Notes under the pieces: model-generated
Database searches by the model: none
Seen by the model: the letters and a program-made list of their open reading frames with translations, nothing else
Told to the model about the DNA's origin: nothing
In this document: in pieces, positions 35,396 to 44,298 of the stretch
Numbering within the stretch: position 1 is the stretch's first letter
How the letters are laid out: every line of letters starts with the position of its first letter
Origin: Bifidobacterium amazonense
GTDB taxonomy: Bacteria; Actinomycetota; Actinomycetes; Actinomycetales; Bifidobacteriaceae
Length of the DNA stretch: 56,139 bases
NCBI RefSeq assembly: GCF_018555435.2
Contig: NZ_JAFEJT020000015.1
Coordinates: 1 to 56,139 of the forward strand
Reading direction: 5' to 3'
Made by a program: the position numbers and the translations under genes

Positions 35396-35653
35396 ATGGC
35401 CGCAAGGACGCCCCGCAAGGCGGTGAAGCCGGTGGATCCGCTCGACTATGAGGGGATGCTTCGCAAGACGCTGGTCCGCTTGCAGACCGCCGTGTTCGAT
35501 CCTGACACACCGCCCCGAGACCTTGCGGCACTGAGCCGCAGAATGTTGGAGGTTTGCCGCGAACTGGAACGGCTCGAATCCGAGAACGGCGGGGCTAACG
35601 CACCGACCGCGACGGAGGTAGAGGATGAACCGTTCGACCCGGACGAAATCTGA
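35396..35653 (+). CDS. terS: terminase small subunit
   Basis: An 85-residue protein with a helical, DNA-binding-like core (EGMLRKTLVRLQTAVFD, LAALSRRMLEVCRELERL) and an acidic C-terminus (EVEDEPFDPDEI), as in short TerS proteins of actinophages. It recognises the packaging site. Overlaps terL by 29 bases in another frame. The GTTAC array 750 bp upstream is a possible target. Confidence 0.75.
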   Translation: MAARTPRKAVKPVDPLDYEGMLRKTLVRLQTAVFDPDTPPRDLAALSRRMLEVCRELERLESENGGANAPTATEVEDEPFDPDEI

Positions 35654-37103
35654 AACGCACTCCGACCGCCGCAAACTCTCCGAAGTAGCCCGACACGTGG
35701 TGCTGCCCGATGGCATCAGGACGACGGGATGGCCGAAGGTCGAAGCGCAGGCGCGGCAATGCGACATCGAATACGACGGATGGCAACGCCAGCTAGGACG
35801 CTGCATTCTCGGCAAGACCACGGATGGCGTGTATGCCGCCGGCATCGGCGGCGTGGTCATCAGCATCTGCCGTCAGGTCGGCAAGACATTCCTGATCGGC
35901 ACGATGATCGTCATGCTGTGCATCCTGAACGACTATCCACTGAAGGTGCTGTGGACCGCGCACAGAACGCGCACCAGCGACGAAACCTTCAAATTCATGT
36001 GCGCCCTCGTCCGCAGAAAGGCTATCAGCCGGTTCGTTGACGGGGAGCCGCGCAGGGCGAACGGACAACAGGAGATCGTGTTCGTCAACGGATCCAGAAT
36101 CATGTTCGGCGCCCGCGAAAACGGCTTCGGCAGAGGCTTCGACAGCGTGGACGTGGAAGTGTTCGATGAGGCGCAGATCCTCACGGAACGCGCGTTGGAC
36201 GACATGATCCCGGCGACGAACGCGGCCCGCAACCCTCTGATCATCTACATGGGCACGCCACCGAAACCGTCGGATCCGTCCGAAGTGTTCTCCACCCGTC
36301 GTGACGAGGCCCTGAAGGGCGACAGCACGGACATGCTGTATGTGGAGTTCAGCGCCGACAAGGACGCCAACAGTGACGACCGGAAACAGTGGGCGGTAGC
36401 CAACCCGTCGTATCCGCATCGTACAGGTGAAGCGGCCATCCTGCGCATGAAGAAGAACCTGGGCGATGACTCGTTCCGCAGAGAAGGCCTCGGCATCTGG
36501 GATGAAACCACAGTCAGCAGCGCGATAAGCCCGAAACTATGGGCCGATGGCGAAGTGTCCGCGCGCACGGATGGTGGCGTGACCTCGTTCGGTATCGACA
36601 TGTCGCCCGACCGCAGCGCCCTGGCTATCGGAGCGTGCATGAAGTACCCGGACGGCACGGCGCATATCGAACTCGTTGAATACCGGGATACGAAGAGGCA
36701 TGGCACCGCTTGGGCCGCCGACTGGATCGCCGAGCGCTGGCCGAAGACCGCCTCCGTCGTCATCGACGCGCAAAGCCCGGCTATGGTGCTGCTGCCTGAG
36801 CTGAAGGCACGGGGCGTGAAGGTCATGGTGAACTCCACGAACGGCATGGGTCAGGCCTGTGGGCGCGTGCTCGACATGCTGAACGCCGGCACCCTGCGGC
36901 ATCTGCCGGATGCGGACCAGCCGCAATTGGGCAAGGCAGTGGCGAACGTGACCACGCGGCCGATCGGCAAAAGCGGCGCGTTCGGATGGAACAAGAGCGG
37001 ATCCGACATCGACATCTCCCCGCTTGTCGCCTGCACGATGGCTTTGCAGGGCGCGTGGACCACGCGCCGCAACCCAAACAGGCGACAGCACGTCATGCAC
37101 TAG
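35625..37103 (+). CDS. terL: terminase large subunit
   Basis: ATPase-nuclease that cuts and pumps phage DNA into proheads, 492 residues. The ATPase motifs are Walker A-like CRQVGKT (82-88) and Walker B VEVFDEAQ (177-184) with the catalytic Glu. The C-terminal RNase H-fold nuclease supplies Asp 324 (FGIDMS), Asp 380 (VIDAQSP) and a C-terminal Asp pair in SDIDISPLV. All key acidic residues are present. The start inside terS implies translational coupling. Confidence 0.93.
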   Translation: MNRSTRTKSETHSDRRKLSEVARHVVLPDGIRTTGWPKVEAQARQCDIEYDGWQRQLGRCILGKTTDGVYAAGIGGVVISICRQVGKTFLIGTMIVMLCILNDYPLKVLWTAHRTRTSDETFKFMCALVRRKAISRFVDGEPRRANGQQEIVFVNGSRIMFGARENGFGRGFDSVDVEVFDEAQILTERALDDMIPATNAARNPLIIYMGTPPKPSDPSEVFSTRRDEALKGDSTDMLYVEFSADKDANSDDRKQWAVANPSYPHRTGEAAILRMKKNLGDDSFRREGLGIWDETTVSSAISPKLWADGEVSARTDGGVTSFGIDMSPDRSALAIGACMKYPDGTAHIELVEYRDTKRHGTAWAADWIAERWPKTASVVIDAQSPAMVLLPELKARGVKVMVNSTNGMGQACGRVLDMLNAGTLRHLPDADQPQLGKAVANVTTRPIGKSGAFGWNKSGSDIDISPLVACTMALQGAWTTRRNPNRRQHVMH

Positions 37104-37116
37104 AAGGAACAGGCAA

Positions 37117-38646
37117 TTGGCAGACGAAGGTATTTGGAGCGCGGCGGTCAAACGTCCGTTGGACGTGAACAGTCTCGGCGCGACGAACATCCCCGGCGTG
37201 GATCCAGAGGACATGCCGGTCATCCGCGCACTATGCAAGGTGTGGCGCGACCGATACCCGTACAACCTGATCCGCAGCGGCTACTATTTCGCCCACTACG
37301 GGTTCAAGGACTTCGGCATCTCGATTCCAGACCGCATCAAGGCGAACGTGAGCGCGTGCATCGGCTGGCCGTCCAAGGCGGTCAGGGCGCTCGCCGATCT
37401 GAGCGTGTTCGACGGTTGGACCATTGACGGTTTCGACCCGTATGGTGTCGCCGACCTGACCGACAGCACCGCATTGGAGCTGGCGATTCCGCAGGCCATC
37501 GTCTCCGCGTACATGCACGGCTGCGCGTTCCTGACCATCACGAAGGATGACGAGGGAATCATCATCACGCCGCGCAGCGCCGAATACAGCGCCGCCATCT
37601 GGGACGGGAGGCATAACCGGCTTGCGGCGGTACTGACCATCAACGACGCGACCAGCAAGGGACGCATCACCGCGTTCAACGTGTTCCTGCCGAACAAGGT
37701 GTATGCGGTGGCCCGCAGCAGCCGAGGCGGCTGGGAGGCCGAACGCATCATCACGAACTGGCCCGAGCCGACCGCCATCCCATTCATCAGCGATCCGCAG
37801 CTATCCCGCCCGCTTGGGCGCGCCCGGATCACAAGACCGTTGATGTCTCTGACCGATATGGGATTCAGGACGTTGGTACGCATGGAGGCGAGCGCCGAGT
37901 TCTACAGCGTGCCGAAACTGTGGTTCCTCGGGGCGCCGGAGGATGCGTTCAATCAGGACACGTGGTCGTCGCTGGTGTCTGCCATCAACGCGATCGATGG
38001 CGACATCGACGGGCGCAATCCCGAACTGCATCAGATCAGTCAGGCATCCATGCAACCCCACTCCGACATGCTGAAGACCATCGCACTTGTCGTCGCGTCG
38101 GAGACGAACCTTCCGGCCGACAATCTGGGCATCACGTTGGACAATCCGACCTCCGCCGAGGCTATGGCCGCTGCCGAGCGCAAGCTCACCCGTGAAGCCG
38201 ACCGGCAGAACCGCCTGTTTGGCTCGCAGTTACAGAAGCTGCTGCGCATGACCATCTGTCTCCGTGACGGACTGACCGCGCCGCCAGATGATCTCAAGGA
38301 CATCAAGCCGGTGTGGATGCCGACCCGCGAGATCTCCGACGCGGCACGAGCCGACGCCTACGTGAAGATCTCCGGCGTGAACGAAACCTATGCGAACAGC
38401 ACTGTTGGCTTGCGACGTCTCGGCCTGACCAATGACGAAATTGTCTCGCTGAAAAACGAGGCCACGCAATCCCAAGCCCGTAGTGTGCTCGACATGCTGG
38501 TGAATGGAGGTGCCGGTGGCGACGGTGACACGAACGGACGTAGCCCGTCTGGGCAAGGCCCAGAGCCAGACGGTGAAGCTGGCGCAACGGGAACTGGGAC
38601 GACTGTGGATGGAACTGGAAGGACTGCCGCCCGCACGGCAGCGTGA
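37117..38646 (+). CDS. portal protein
   Basis: Forms the dodecameric ring at one capsid vertex through which DNA enters. The 509-residue protein (start TTG 37117 preceded by AGAAGGAACAGG) has the SPP1/actinophage-type portal pattern, with PEPTAIPFI, SRPLGRARITRPLMSL and a helical ASETNLPADNLGI section. A Gly/Thr/Asp-rich low-complexity C-terminus follows. There is no ATG near the expected N-terminus, so TTG is the best choice. It overlaps the minor head gene by 131 bases. Confidence 0.88.
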   Translation: MADEGIWSAAVKRPLDVNSLGATNIPGVDPEDMPVIRALCKVWRDRYPYNLIRSGYYFAHYGFKDFGISIPDRIKANVSACIGWPSKAVRALADLSVFDGWTIDGFDPYGVADLTDSTALELAIPQAIVSAYMHGCAFLTITKDDEGIIITPRSAEYSAAIWDGRHNRLAAVLTINDATSKGRITAFNVFLPNKVYAVARSSRGGWEAERIITNWPEPTAIPFISDPQLSRPLGRARITRPLMSLTDMGFRTLVRMEASAEFYSVPKLWFLGAPEDAFNQDTWSSLVSAINAIDGDIDGRNPELHQISQASMQPHSDMLKTIALVVASETNLPADNLGITLDNPTSAEAMAAAERKLTREADRQNRLFGSQLQKLLRMTICLRDGLTAPPDDLKDIKPVWMPTREISDAARADAYVKISGVNETYANSTVGLRRLGLTNDEIVSLKNEATQSQARSVLDMLVNGGAGGDGDTNGRSPSGQGPEPDGEAGATGTGTTVDGTGRTAARTAA

Positions 38647-39391
38647 CGTTCTGCTGGACATGCTGCCCGCCCTGTGTCGCAAGTACGGCGACATCGGATC
38701 CGTGGCGGCGGCGGAATGGTATGACACGCTCTGGCGCAGATGGTTCGACGGCGATTTCGAGGCGCAGCCGGTCAACGAGTTCGACGACAAGACGGCGCGT
38801 GAGATCATCCGCGCGAAAGCCGGGCTACTGTTCGACAAGCCCGACGGCACGATGGCGGATCCGGCCGAGTTCCTGAGATGGGCGAACAAATTCCTCGACC
38901 GCAACGTGAAGAATCCCGGCCGGCTGACCGTCCAGCGCAACGCGCAACGGGACCCGCGTCATCCCGGCTATGCGCGCGTTCCATCCGGTGTCAAGACGTG
39001 CCCGTTCTGCCTCATGCTCGCCGGCCGCGGCTACATCTACCGCAGCGCCGAAACCGCCGGCGCGGACCACGACTTCCACGACGACTGCGACTGCGAGATC
39101 GTGCCCGAATGGAACAAGGGCGGGAACGCCATCGAAGGCTACGACCCCGACCGATACGAGCAGATGTACCGCGACGCCCGCGACGCGCTGGAGAACCCTC
39201 ACGCGGATTCACGACTGCTGGAAGCGGCCAACAACGTTTCCCCGTACACCGTGACCATCACCCAGAAGAACGGGAAACGCCGCACGCACACATATGCGCC
39301 CGGAGACCCGAACAACCTGAACAGTCTCGCCGCAGTGATGCGACGGCAGCACCCCGACTTCTTCAAGGGAGCCGACGGCGACGTTCACTAA
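38516..39391 (+). CDS. minor head protein (MuF-like)
   Basis: Capsid-associated protein encoded in another frame within the 3' end of the portal gene. The C-terminal half has paired Cys/His ligands: CPFC (about residue 163) and DHDFHDDCDCE (about 183-193), a MuF-type metal-binding fold. The start is set at GTG 38516 because GGAGG lies five bases upstream; an ATG at 38504, itself part of that SD, is the alternative. About 291 residues. Possibly injected with DNA or involved in head morphogenesis. Confidence 0.8.
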   Translation: MATVTRTDVARLGKAQSQTVKLAQRELGRLWMELEGLPPARQRDVLLDMLPALCRKYGDIGSVAAAEWYDTLWRRWFDGDFEAQPVNEFDDKTAREIIRAKAGLLFDKPDGTMADPAEFLRWANKFLDRNVKNPGRLTVQRNAQRDPRHPGYARVPSGVKTCPFCLMLAGRGYIYRSAETAGADHDFHDDCDCEIVPEWNKGGNAIEGYDPDRYEQMYRDARDALENPHADSRLLEAANNVSPYTVTITQKNGKRRTHTYAPGDPNNLNSLAAVMRRQHPDFFKGADGDVH

Positions 39392-39397
39392 GACCGC

Positions 39398-39418
39398 AGC
39401 CCCTGTAACAGGGGCTTT
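39398..39418 (+). terminator. hairpin between minor head and scaffold genes
   Basis: AGCCCCTG (39398-39405) pairs with CAGGGGCT (39409-39416) across a TAA loop and is followed by TT. Weak attenuator or mRNA-processing signal inside the late operon. Confidence 0.5.
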
Positions 39419-39454
39419 ACCGATGCCCGGAACGGGCTGATTGGAGATGGAACC

Positions 39455-39994
39455 ATGTTCAAACCGTGGCAGGCACGGTACCCCAAACGCATCCGCATGA
39501 TCGACGCGCCTACGGCCGGAGGGGGCGAGCCACCGGCGGATCCCGGAACGAACGATGCAGGCGAACACGTCGATTGGGAAGCCAAATACCATGACGCGAT
39601 GAAGCACTCCCGCGAGTGGGAGAACCGGGCCAAAGCCAACAGCGACGCGGCCGACAGGCTCAAGGCAATGGAAGACGCGAAGCTCTCCGAAACGGAGAAG
39701 CTGACCAAGCGTGCGGAAGCCGCCGAAAAGGCACTCGCCGACATGAAGACGGCTCAGGAAAGGCTTGATTGGAAGACCGCAGCGGCCAAGGTGACCGGTG
39801 TCCCCGTCGATCTGATCCGAGGCGCCACCGAGGAGGAGATCAACGCACATGCCGAAGCATTGAAGACCTACCTGTCCACGGTGAGCAAGCCCACGGCTCC
39901 GAACGTCCCCAACCCATCCGGCACTCCGAAAACGAAGACCGGCAAAGACAACCCGAACTCGCTGCTGCTCAGGCAGCTGTTCGGCACCAACTGA
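39455..39994 (+). CDS. capsid scaffolding protein
   Basis: A 179-residue, highly charged protein with a long predicted coiled coil (about 45-115) between a basic N-terminus and a Pro/Thr-rich C-terminus, directly before the major capsid gene. This is the composition and place of scaffold proteins that guide prohead assembly. GGAGATGG lies upstream of the ATG. Confidence 0.82.
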   Translation: MFKPWQARYPKRIRMIDAPTAGGGEPPADPGTNDAGEHVDWEAKYHDAMKHSREWENRAKANSDAADRLKAMEDAKLSETEKLTKRAEAAEKALADMKTAQERLDWKTAAAKVTGVPVDLIRGATEEEINAHAEALKTYLSTVSKPTAPNVPNPSGTPKTKTGKDNPNSLLLRQLFGTN

Positions 39995-40016
39995 CTCATA
40001 GGAAGGCATATTCAAT

Positions 40017-40937
40017 ATGGCAGCATTGCAGACCAATCAGGTGGTCCTGCCCACCGACGTGTCCCTCGCCGTCGTGGACAAGGCGCACGACACCAGCACC
40101 ATCGCGACCCTCAGTCCCGCCGACAGGCTCGGCTTCCTCGATGACAAGTACAACGTGTTCAACGGCAAGGCCCGTGCCGAAGTCGTGGCCGAAGGCGCGA
40201 AGAAGGGCGGCTACGAGCAGCCCATCACCCCGAAGGAAGGCAAGAGGTTCACCGTCCAGTGCACCACGCGCGTGAGCAAGCAGCTCCAGTGGGCGGACGA
40301 GGACGACCAGCTTCAGATCCTCGACGCCATTCAGGCCGATCAGGCGGCGGCTCTGGGCGAAGCCCTTGATTACGTCGTCTATCATGCCGTGAACCCGGCC
40401 TCCGGCGAAGAGATGACCGGCTACGAGGCATTGGCGAAGGTCGCCACGCAGGTCAAGGGCGGCAAGGATCATCTCGCCAATCTCGACCTTCTGACCGACC
40501 AGCTGTTGCGCGTGAACATCACCGGTGTGGCGCTGTCCCGTACTCTGGCGAACGAACTGCGCAAGCTGCGCGTCTCCGCCACCGGTGGCCGACTGTTCCC
40601 GGAGATCCCGCTCAGCCTGAACACCGGCATCCTCGACGGCATCCGCGCGAGCACCAGCACCACCGTGGAAGGACAGTACGTCAACGGATCCACCGGAGTG
40701 CTCGCGTTCATGGGAGACTTCAGCACGATCCGCTGGCGACTCGTGCGACCGATCACCGCCGAGGTCATCCCGTACGGCGACCCGGACAACACCGGAGTGG
40801 ACCTGGCCGGCAGCAATCAGATCGCCTACCGCAGCGAGGCCGTGTTCTCCTACGCGATCATCGACCCGACCGCCATCGCCGTGCTCAAGGCTGAAAGCCC
40901 GGTTGCCGGCACAAAGAGCGTGAAGGCGGTCAAGTGA
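40017..40937 (+). CDS. major capsid protein (HK97 fold)
   Basis: A 306-residue shell protein. The N-terminal helix region, a TPKEGKRFTVQCTTRVSKQL beta segment, and P-domain-like FMGDFSTIRWRLVRPITAEVI fit HK97-fold capsids of actinobacterial siphophages. There is no long N-terminal delta domain, consistent with the separate scaffold gene. The stop overlaps the next ATG (TGATG). Confidence 0.88.
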   Translation: MAALQTNQVVLPTDVSLAVVDKAHDTSTIATLSPADRLGFLDDKYNVFNGKARAEVVAEGAKKGGYEQPITPKEGKRFTVQCTTRVSKQLQWADEDDQLQILDAIQADQAAALGEALDYVVYHAVNPASGEEMTGYEALAKVATQVKGGKDHLANLDLLTDQLLRVNITGVALSRTLANELRKLRVSATGGRLFPEIPLSLNTGILDGIRASTSTTVEGQYVNGSTGVLAFMGDFSTIRWRLVRPITAEVIPYGDPDNTGVDLAGSNQIAYRSEAVFSYAIIDPTAIAVLKAESPVAGTKSVKAVK

Positions 40938-41338
40938 TGCCTGTGACCCCAGTCAAGACGCTCGTAGTGCAGACCAGCGAGAACGGGGCGCCCGTGCTCG
41001 CCGAGCCTGTGCGTCTGGTGAATCCCGACGGCACTCCGTTCACCGGATCCGTCGAATCGATCGCATGGTCGAACGTGACCGGCAAGCCGGCGTCCTTCCC
41101 GACCACATGGGACGACGTGTCCGGCAAACCCACCAAGTTCCCCTCCTACGGATACGACTGGACGAATCTCTCAGGCAAGCCGACATCCTTCCCCTCCAAA
41201 TGGGCCGACGTATCCGGCAAACCCGCAACGGCCGCCGCCATCGCGGACCTCGCCGCCGACGCCGACGCGGCGGCCATCGTCACCGCGGTAAACAAGGCGT
41301 TCGCCGCGATGCGCACGTGGGGTCTCATCGCCAAGTGA
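40937..41338 (+). CDS. head-fibre-like protein with SGKP repeats
   Basis: A 133-residue protein immediately after the capsid gene. Residues about 43-100 contain four imperfect repeats of the type W-x-[ND]-[VL]-[ST]-GKP-x2-FP, ending in an Ala/Asp-rich helix. Such GKP/FP repeats form slender fibrous trimers, so a capsid-surface fibre or decoration protein is likely. Coupled to the capsid gene by a TGATG overlap. Confidence 0.65.
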   Translation: MPVTPVKTLVVQTSENGAPVLAEPVRLVNPDGTPFTGSVESIAWSNVTGKPASFPTTWDDVSGKPTKFPSYGYDWTNLSGKPTSFPSKWADVSGKPATAAAIADLAADADAAAIVTAVNKAFAAMRTWGLIAK

Positions 41339-41348
41339 GGTGACGGGT

Positions 41349-41777
41349 ATGACTGACGATTTCAAAGCGTTCGCCACCTACGAGGACATCGAGAAACGCT
41401 GGCATACCCTCACCACACCGGAACGGGAGACCGCGGCCACGCTACTGGAGGACGCCACGCAGATCATCATGGACACCTGTCCCCGATGGTCTCAGGCATC
41501 CGAGAGAACGCTCAAGGCCATCGTCTGCGCGATGGTCATCCGCAAGATGCTCGTGGACGACGACCATCTGGGCGTGACCAATACGCAGCAGACCGCAGGC
41601 AGCTTCAGCGAATCGTTCACCTACTCGAACCCGATGGGCGACCTCTATCTGACAAGGGCCGAGAAAGCCCGTCTGGGCGTCGGCGTGCAACGCGCCTACC
41701 ACTTGGATATGGCGGGCGAGAACGCCCCGCAGATGACTGTTTCCAAGCCGATTCAGCCTATTGGAGGTGGCGCGTGA
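41349..41777 (+). CDS. head-tail connector (adaptor)
   Basis: A 142-residue, mostly helical protein with the gp6/gp15-type adaptor pattern (DIEKRWHTLTTPERETAATLL, ASERTLKAIVCAMVIRKML), which binds under the portal. ATG 41349 is preferred to an in-frame GTG at 41340 because AGGTGA lies upstream. The following gene starts inside its stop region. Confidence 0.78.
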   Translation: MTDDFKAFATYEDIEKRWHTLTTPERETAATLLEDATQIIMDTCPRWSQASERTLKAIVCAMVIRKMLVDDDHLGVTNTQQTAGSFSESFTYSNPMGDLYLTRAEKARLGVGVQRAYHLDMAGENAPQMTVSKPIQPIGGGA

Positions 41778-42109
41778 GAGGCGAAACCATCATCGTCGTA
41801 CGTCGGGTGCAAGTCGGCGTGGACGAAGGCAACAACCCCGTCTATGAGACGGAACAGGAGACGGTGGCGAACGTGCTCGTCGGATCCCCGAACGGGGAAA
41901 ACGCCGCCGACTCCAACAGGCCGGACGGAATCCAGATCGACGCCGACCTGTATTTTCCCCGCAGCTACACAGGCGTCCCGCTGCGGGGCCAGTCCGTCAT
42001 CGTGAAAGGGCGCAAGTACCGGGTGGTCGGCGACCCGTTCCCCGTTGATGGCGGCATGACCCCGACCGACTGGAACATGACCGTTCCCGTGACCCGAAGC
42101 GACGGATAA
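41774..42109 (+). CDS. head closure / stopper protein
   Basis: A 111-residue protein starting at GTG 41774 with GGAGG six bases upstream, overlapping the adaptor stop. The beta-rich sequence with DADLYFPRSYTGVPLRGQSVIVKGRKYRVVGDP matches the small head-closure proteins (gp16-like) that plug the connector. Confidence 0.75.
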   Translation: MRGETIIVVRRVQVGVDEGNNPVYETEQETVANVLVGSPNGENAADSNRPDGIQIDADLYFPRSYTGVPLRGQSVIVKGRKYRVVGDPFPVDGGMTPTDWNMTVPVTRSDG

Positions 42110-42111
42110 GC

Positions 42112-42381
42112 ATGACGAGAATCAGGATACAAACGCATCGCGCGGGAATGACTGAAGTGCTGACTTCCTCCGGTGTGCTGGGCGAGATCGACAAGCAGGC
42201 CAAGCACGTGGCCTCGATCGCCAACGGCATGCACAACGCCAAGGGCTACGTCGGCGACGCGATCGTAGGCGGCGGCTCGAAGCCGCGCGCGCACGGCATG
42301 GTGAAGACGACGGATCTGCATACCAAACGGTCGAACGCCAAACACAACACGCTGCTGAAGGCGCTGCAAGGCGGTGGCTGA
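42112..42381 (+). CDS. small tail-completion protein (DUF5403-like)
   Basis: An 89-residue basic protein between head-closure and tail-terminator genes. The central ASIANGMHNAKGYVGDAIVGG segment and basic C-terminus resemble DUF5403-type minor proteins of actinophages. Likely helps join head and tail. It shares its last base with the next start. Confidence 0.6.
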   Translation: MTRIRIQTHRAGMTEVLTSSGVLGEIDKQAKHVASIANGMHNAKGYVGDAIVGGGSKPRAHGMVKTTDLHTKRSNAKHNTLLKALQGGG

Positions 42382-42746
42382 TGCAGAACATCGAAACGCA
42401 ACTCGTCCAATGGCTATCCCGGCAACCCGAGCTCGAAGGATGCCCGGTGTCGTTGGACGCGCCCGAACGGCGTCCCGAACGATTCATCACCATCGAGCGG
42501 GTGGGAGGCGCGGAAACACGATTCATCGATACGCCGACGCTCGCCGTCCAATGCTGGGCCGGATCCCGCGTCAAGGCGGCGCAACTCGCCGACCTGACCA
42601 AGAGCGTGCTTGAACGTGCCTGGGCGATGCCGAACGTCGCCCGTATCGATGTGCAGAGCACGATCAATTTCCCCTTGGACGAATCGACGCCAAGGTATCA
42701 GATCACCGTCGATCTGACGGTGCATAAGTACGAAGCCGCCGGATAG
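42381..42746 (+). CDS. tail terminator protein
   Basis: A 121-residue protein in the tail-terminator position, with ERRPERFITIERVGGAE and a C-terminal YQITVDLTVHKYEA strand as in HK97 gp10/DUF3168-like proteins that cap the tail tube. Overlaps the preceding gene by one base. Confidence 0.75.
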   Translation: MQNIETQLVQWLSRQPELEGCPVSLDAPERRPERFITIERVGGAETRFIDTPTLAVQCWAGSRVKAAQLADLTKSVLERAWAMPNVARIDVQSTINFPLDESTPRYQITVDLTVHKYEAAG

Positions 42747-42765
42747 CGGCAAGGAAGGAACAATC

Positions 42766-43512
42766 ATGGGCATTCCCGATTCCCAGAACGTCTCCGTCGG
42801 CAAACCTCATGGCGAAGGCGGACGCTACGCGGGCGGCATGTGGTGGGCCGTAGCGGGTCAGGCAACCGTGCCGACGGACGCGACCACGGCGCTCGATGCG
42901 AAGCTCCGCGACGGCGGTTATCTGAGCGAGGATGGAGTCACCAACACCATCGACAGCGACACGAGCGACATCAACGCCTTCGGCGGCGACCGCGTGCTGA
43001 GCGTGGTCACGTCCCGCGCCGAAAACTTCCAGTTCGGCATGATCGAGACCACCGAGGACACGCTGGCACTCGTCTACGGCCCCGACAACGTGACCGTCAC
43101 CGGCGAAGGCGCGAAGAAGGTCATCACGGTCAAGCACAACGGCAAGGCCGGTCCGTTGCTGCTGCTCGTGTTCGAGTTCGCCATGACGAACAACCGCGTC
43201 AAGCGCATCGTCGTGCCACAAGGCAAGATGGGCGAACTTGATGACGTGGAATACACGGATGGCGACCCGATCACCTACACGCCGACCATCAACGCGCTGC
43301 CCGATACCGACGGCAACACCGCCTATGAGTACATCGCCTACGTCGCCACAGACGCAGACGAACCGACCACGCAGAGCGACGAACCCGCGGTGTTCACCGA
43401 CGCTACCGTGCCATCTCTGGCGAAGGTTCAGGAGACAGCGGTCAAGGCCACCGTCAAAGCAGCGAAGGCCACGTCCCGCGCAGCCAAAAGCGTCGCCAAG
43501 ACTGTGAAGTAA
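42766..43512 (+). CDS. major tail tube protein
   Basis: A 248-residue protein before the tail-assembly chaperones. The first 170 residues have the tube fold pattern (GGYLSEDGVTN, DVEYTDGDPITYTPTINALPD). The last 45 residues form an Ala/Lys/Val-rich extension (KATVKAAKATSRAAKSV) that could decorate the tail. AAGGAAGGA precedes the ATG. Confidence 0.85.
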   Translation: MGIPDSQNVSVGKPHGEGGRYAGGMWWAVAGQATVPTDATTALDAKLRDGGYLSEDGVTNTIDSDTSDINAFGGDRVLSVVTSRAENFQFGMIETTEDTLALVYGPDNVTVTGEGAKKVITVKHNGKAGPLLLLVFEFAMTNNRVKRIVVPQGKMGELDDVEYTDGDPITYTPTINALPDTDGNTAYEYIAYVATDADEPTTQSDEPAVFTDATVPSLAKVQETAVKATVKAAKATSRAAKSVAKTVK

Positions 43513-43544
43513 CCAATCCCGATATTCCGCCCATACCGGCATCC

Positions 43545-43588
43545 GTCGTGTCCACCGGCATGGGCGCCCCCTTCTCCACGGACACGAC
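43545..43588 (+). other. hairpin after tail tube gene
   Basis: GTCGTGTCC (43545-43553) pairs perfectly with GGACACGAC (43580-43588) across a 26-base loop in the 99-bp gap before the chaperone gene. It may protect or attenuate the abundant tail tube message. Confidence 0.4.
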
Positions 43589-43611
43589 GACAAATAGTTA
43601 AGGACACGACA

Positions 43612-43866
43612 ATGGCAATCATCATCAACGACTATCAGCCGACCGGCAGCGAAACCATCGAAGTCCAGTTCCCCGGGTCCAAGAACCGATACAAGGTCAA
43701 ATCATCCGACGGCCTGACGCTGGGCGATCTGCGGCGCATCACCGCGGGCGACATCGAAGCGTTCTACGAACTGTTCCCCGAAGAGGCAAGGAAGGAACTC
43801 GACAAGCTGCATCCGCAGCAGTTGAACGACTTCATCGAAGCGTGGGTCAAGAACCCAAAAGACTAG
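43612..43866 (+). CDS. tail assembly chaperone, short form
   Basis: An 84-residue protein (gpG-like) that binds the tape measure during tail assembly. Ends at TAG 43864-43866. The slippery heptamer C CCA AAA (43854-43860) lies three bases before the stop in the correct frame, so a fraction of ribosomes would move to the -1 frame and make the long form. AAGGACA precedes the ATG. Confidence 0.85.
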   Translation: MAIIINDYQPTGSETIEVQFPGSKNRYKVKSSDGLTLGDLRRITAGDIEAFYELFPEEARKELDKLHPQQLNDFIEAWVKNPKD

Positions 43867-44282
43867 CCGCGGTCCTGTGGCTCATCGACAACCACAGGGA
43901 TGAACTCGAATACGAACTGCTGAAGGCGGGCGTCCGGCTCAGATGGCTGGGATGCCCGCTTCTGTCATGGAACGACATCTACCTCATCGCCGTCAACTGC
44001 GAAGCCGGATCCCCACTCGCCAGAACCTTGGACAAGCGCATGGCATGGAAGCCAATCGACTTCTGGATGCGCAGCATCGAATACAGCCTCAGATGGCTCG
44101 TGTGGACCAAGACCAAGGACGGGCAGAAAGGGCGCAGGAAACCGAAACCCGTGCAACCTCCGGGCACGTCAGCACACGATCCGAACCGTCGTGACGTGGT
44201 GGACAAGAGCGATCTCGTCGGCATGGACAAGCGTTCGCTACGCGACTACCTGAACAGGCCCCGCATCGCGGTCAACACATAA
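43612..44282 (+). CDS. tail assembly chaperone, -1 frameshift product
   Basis: The gpGT-like form made by -1 frameshifting at CCCAAAA (43854-43860): reading continues AGA CTA GCC (RLA) from 43860 to 44282, giving about 223 residues. The downstream part (RLAAVLWLIDNHRDELEYELL...) has no good start of its own and directly precedes the tape measure gene, the classic arrangement in siphophages. The T extension ends in a basic, Pro-rich region and YLNRPRIAVNT. Confidence 0.85.
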
Positions 44283-44298
44283 CTGAAAAGAGGCGCCG

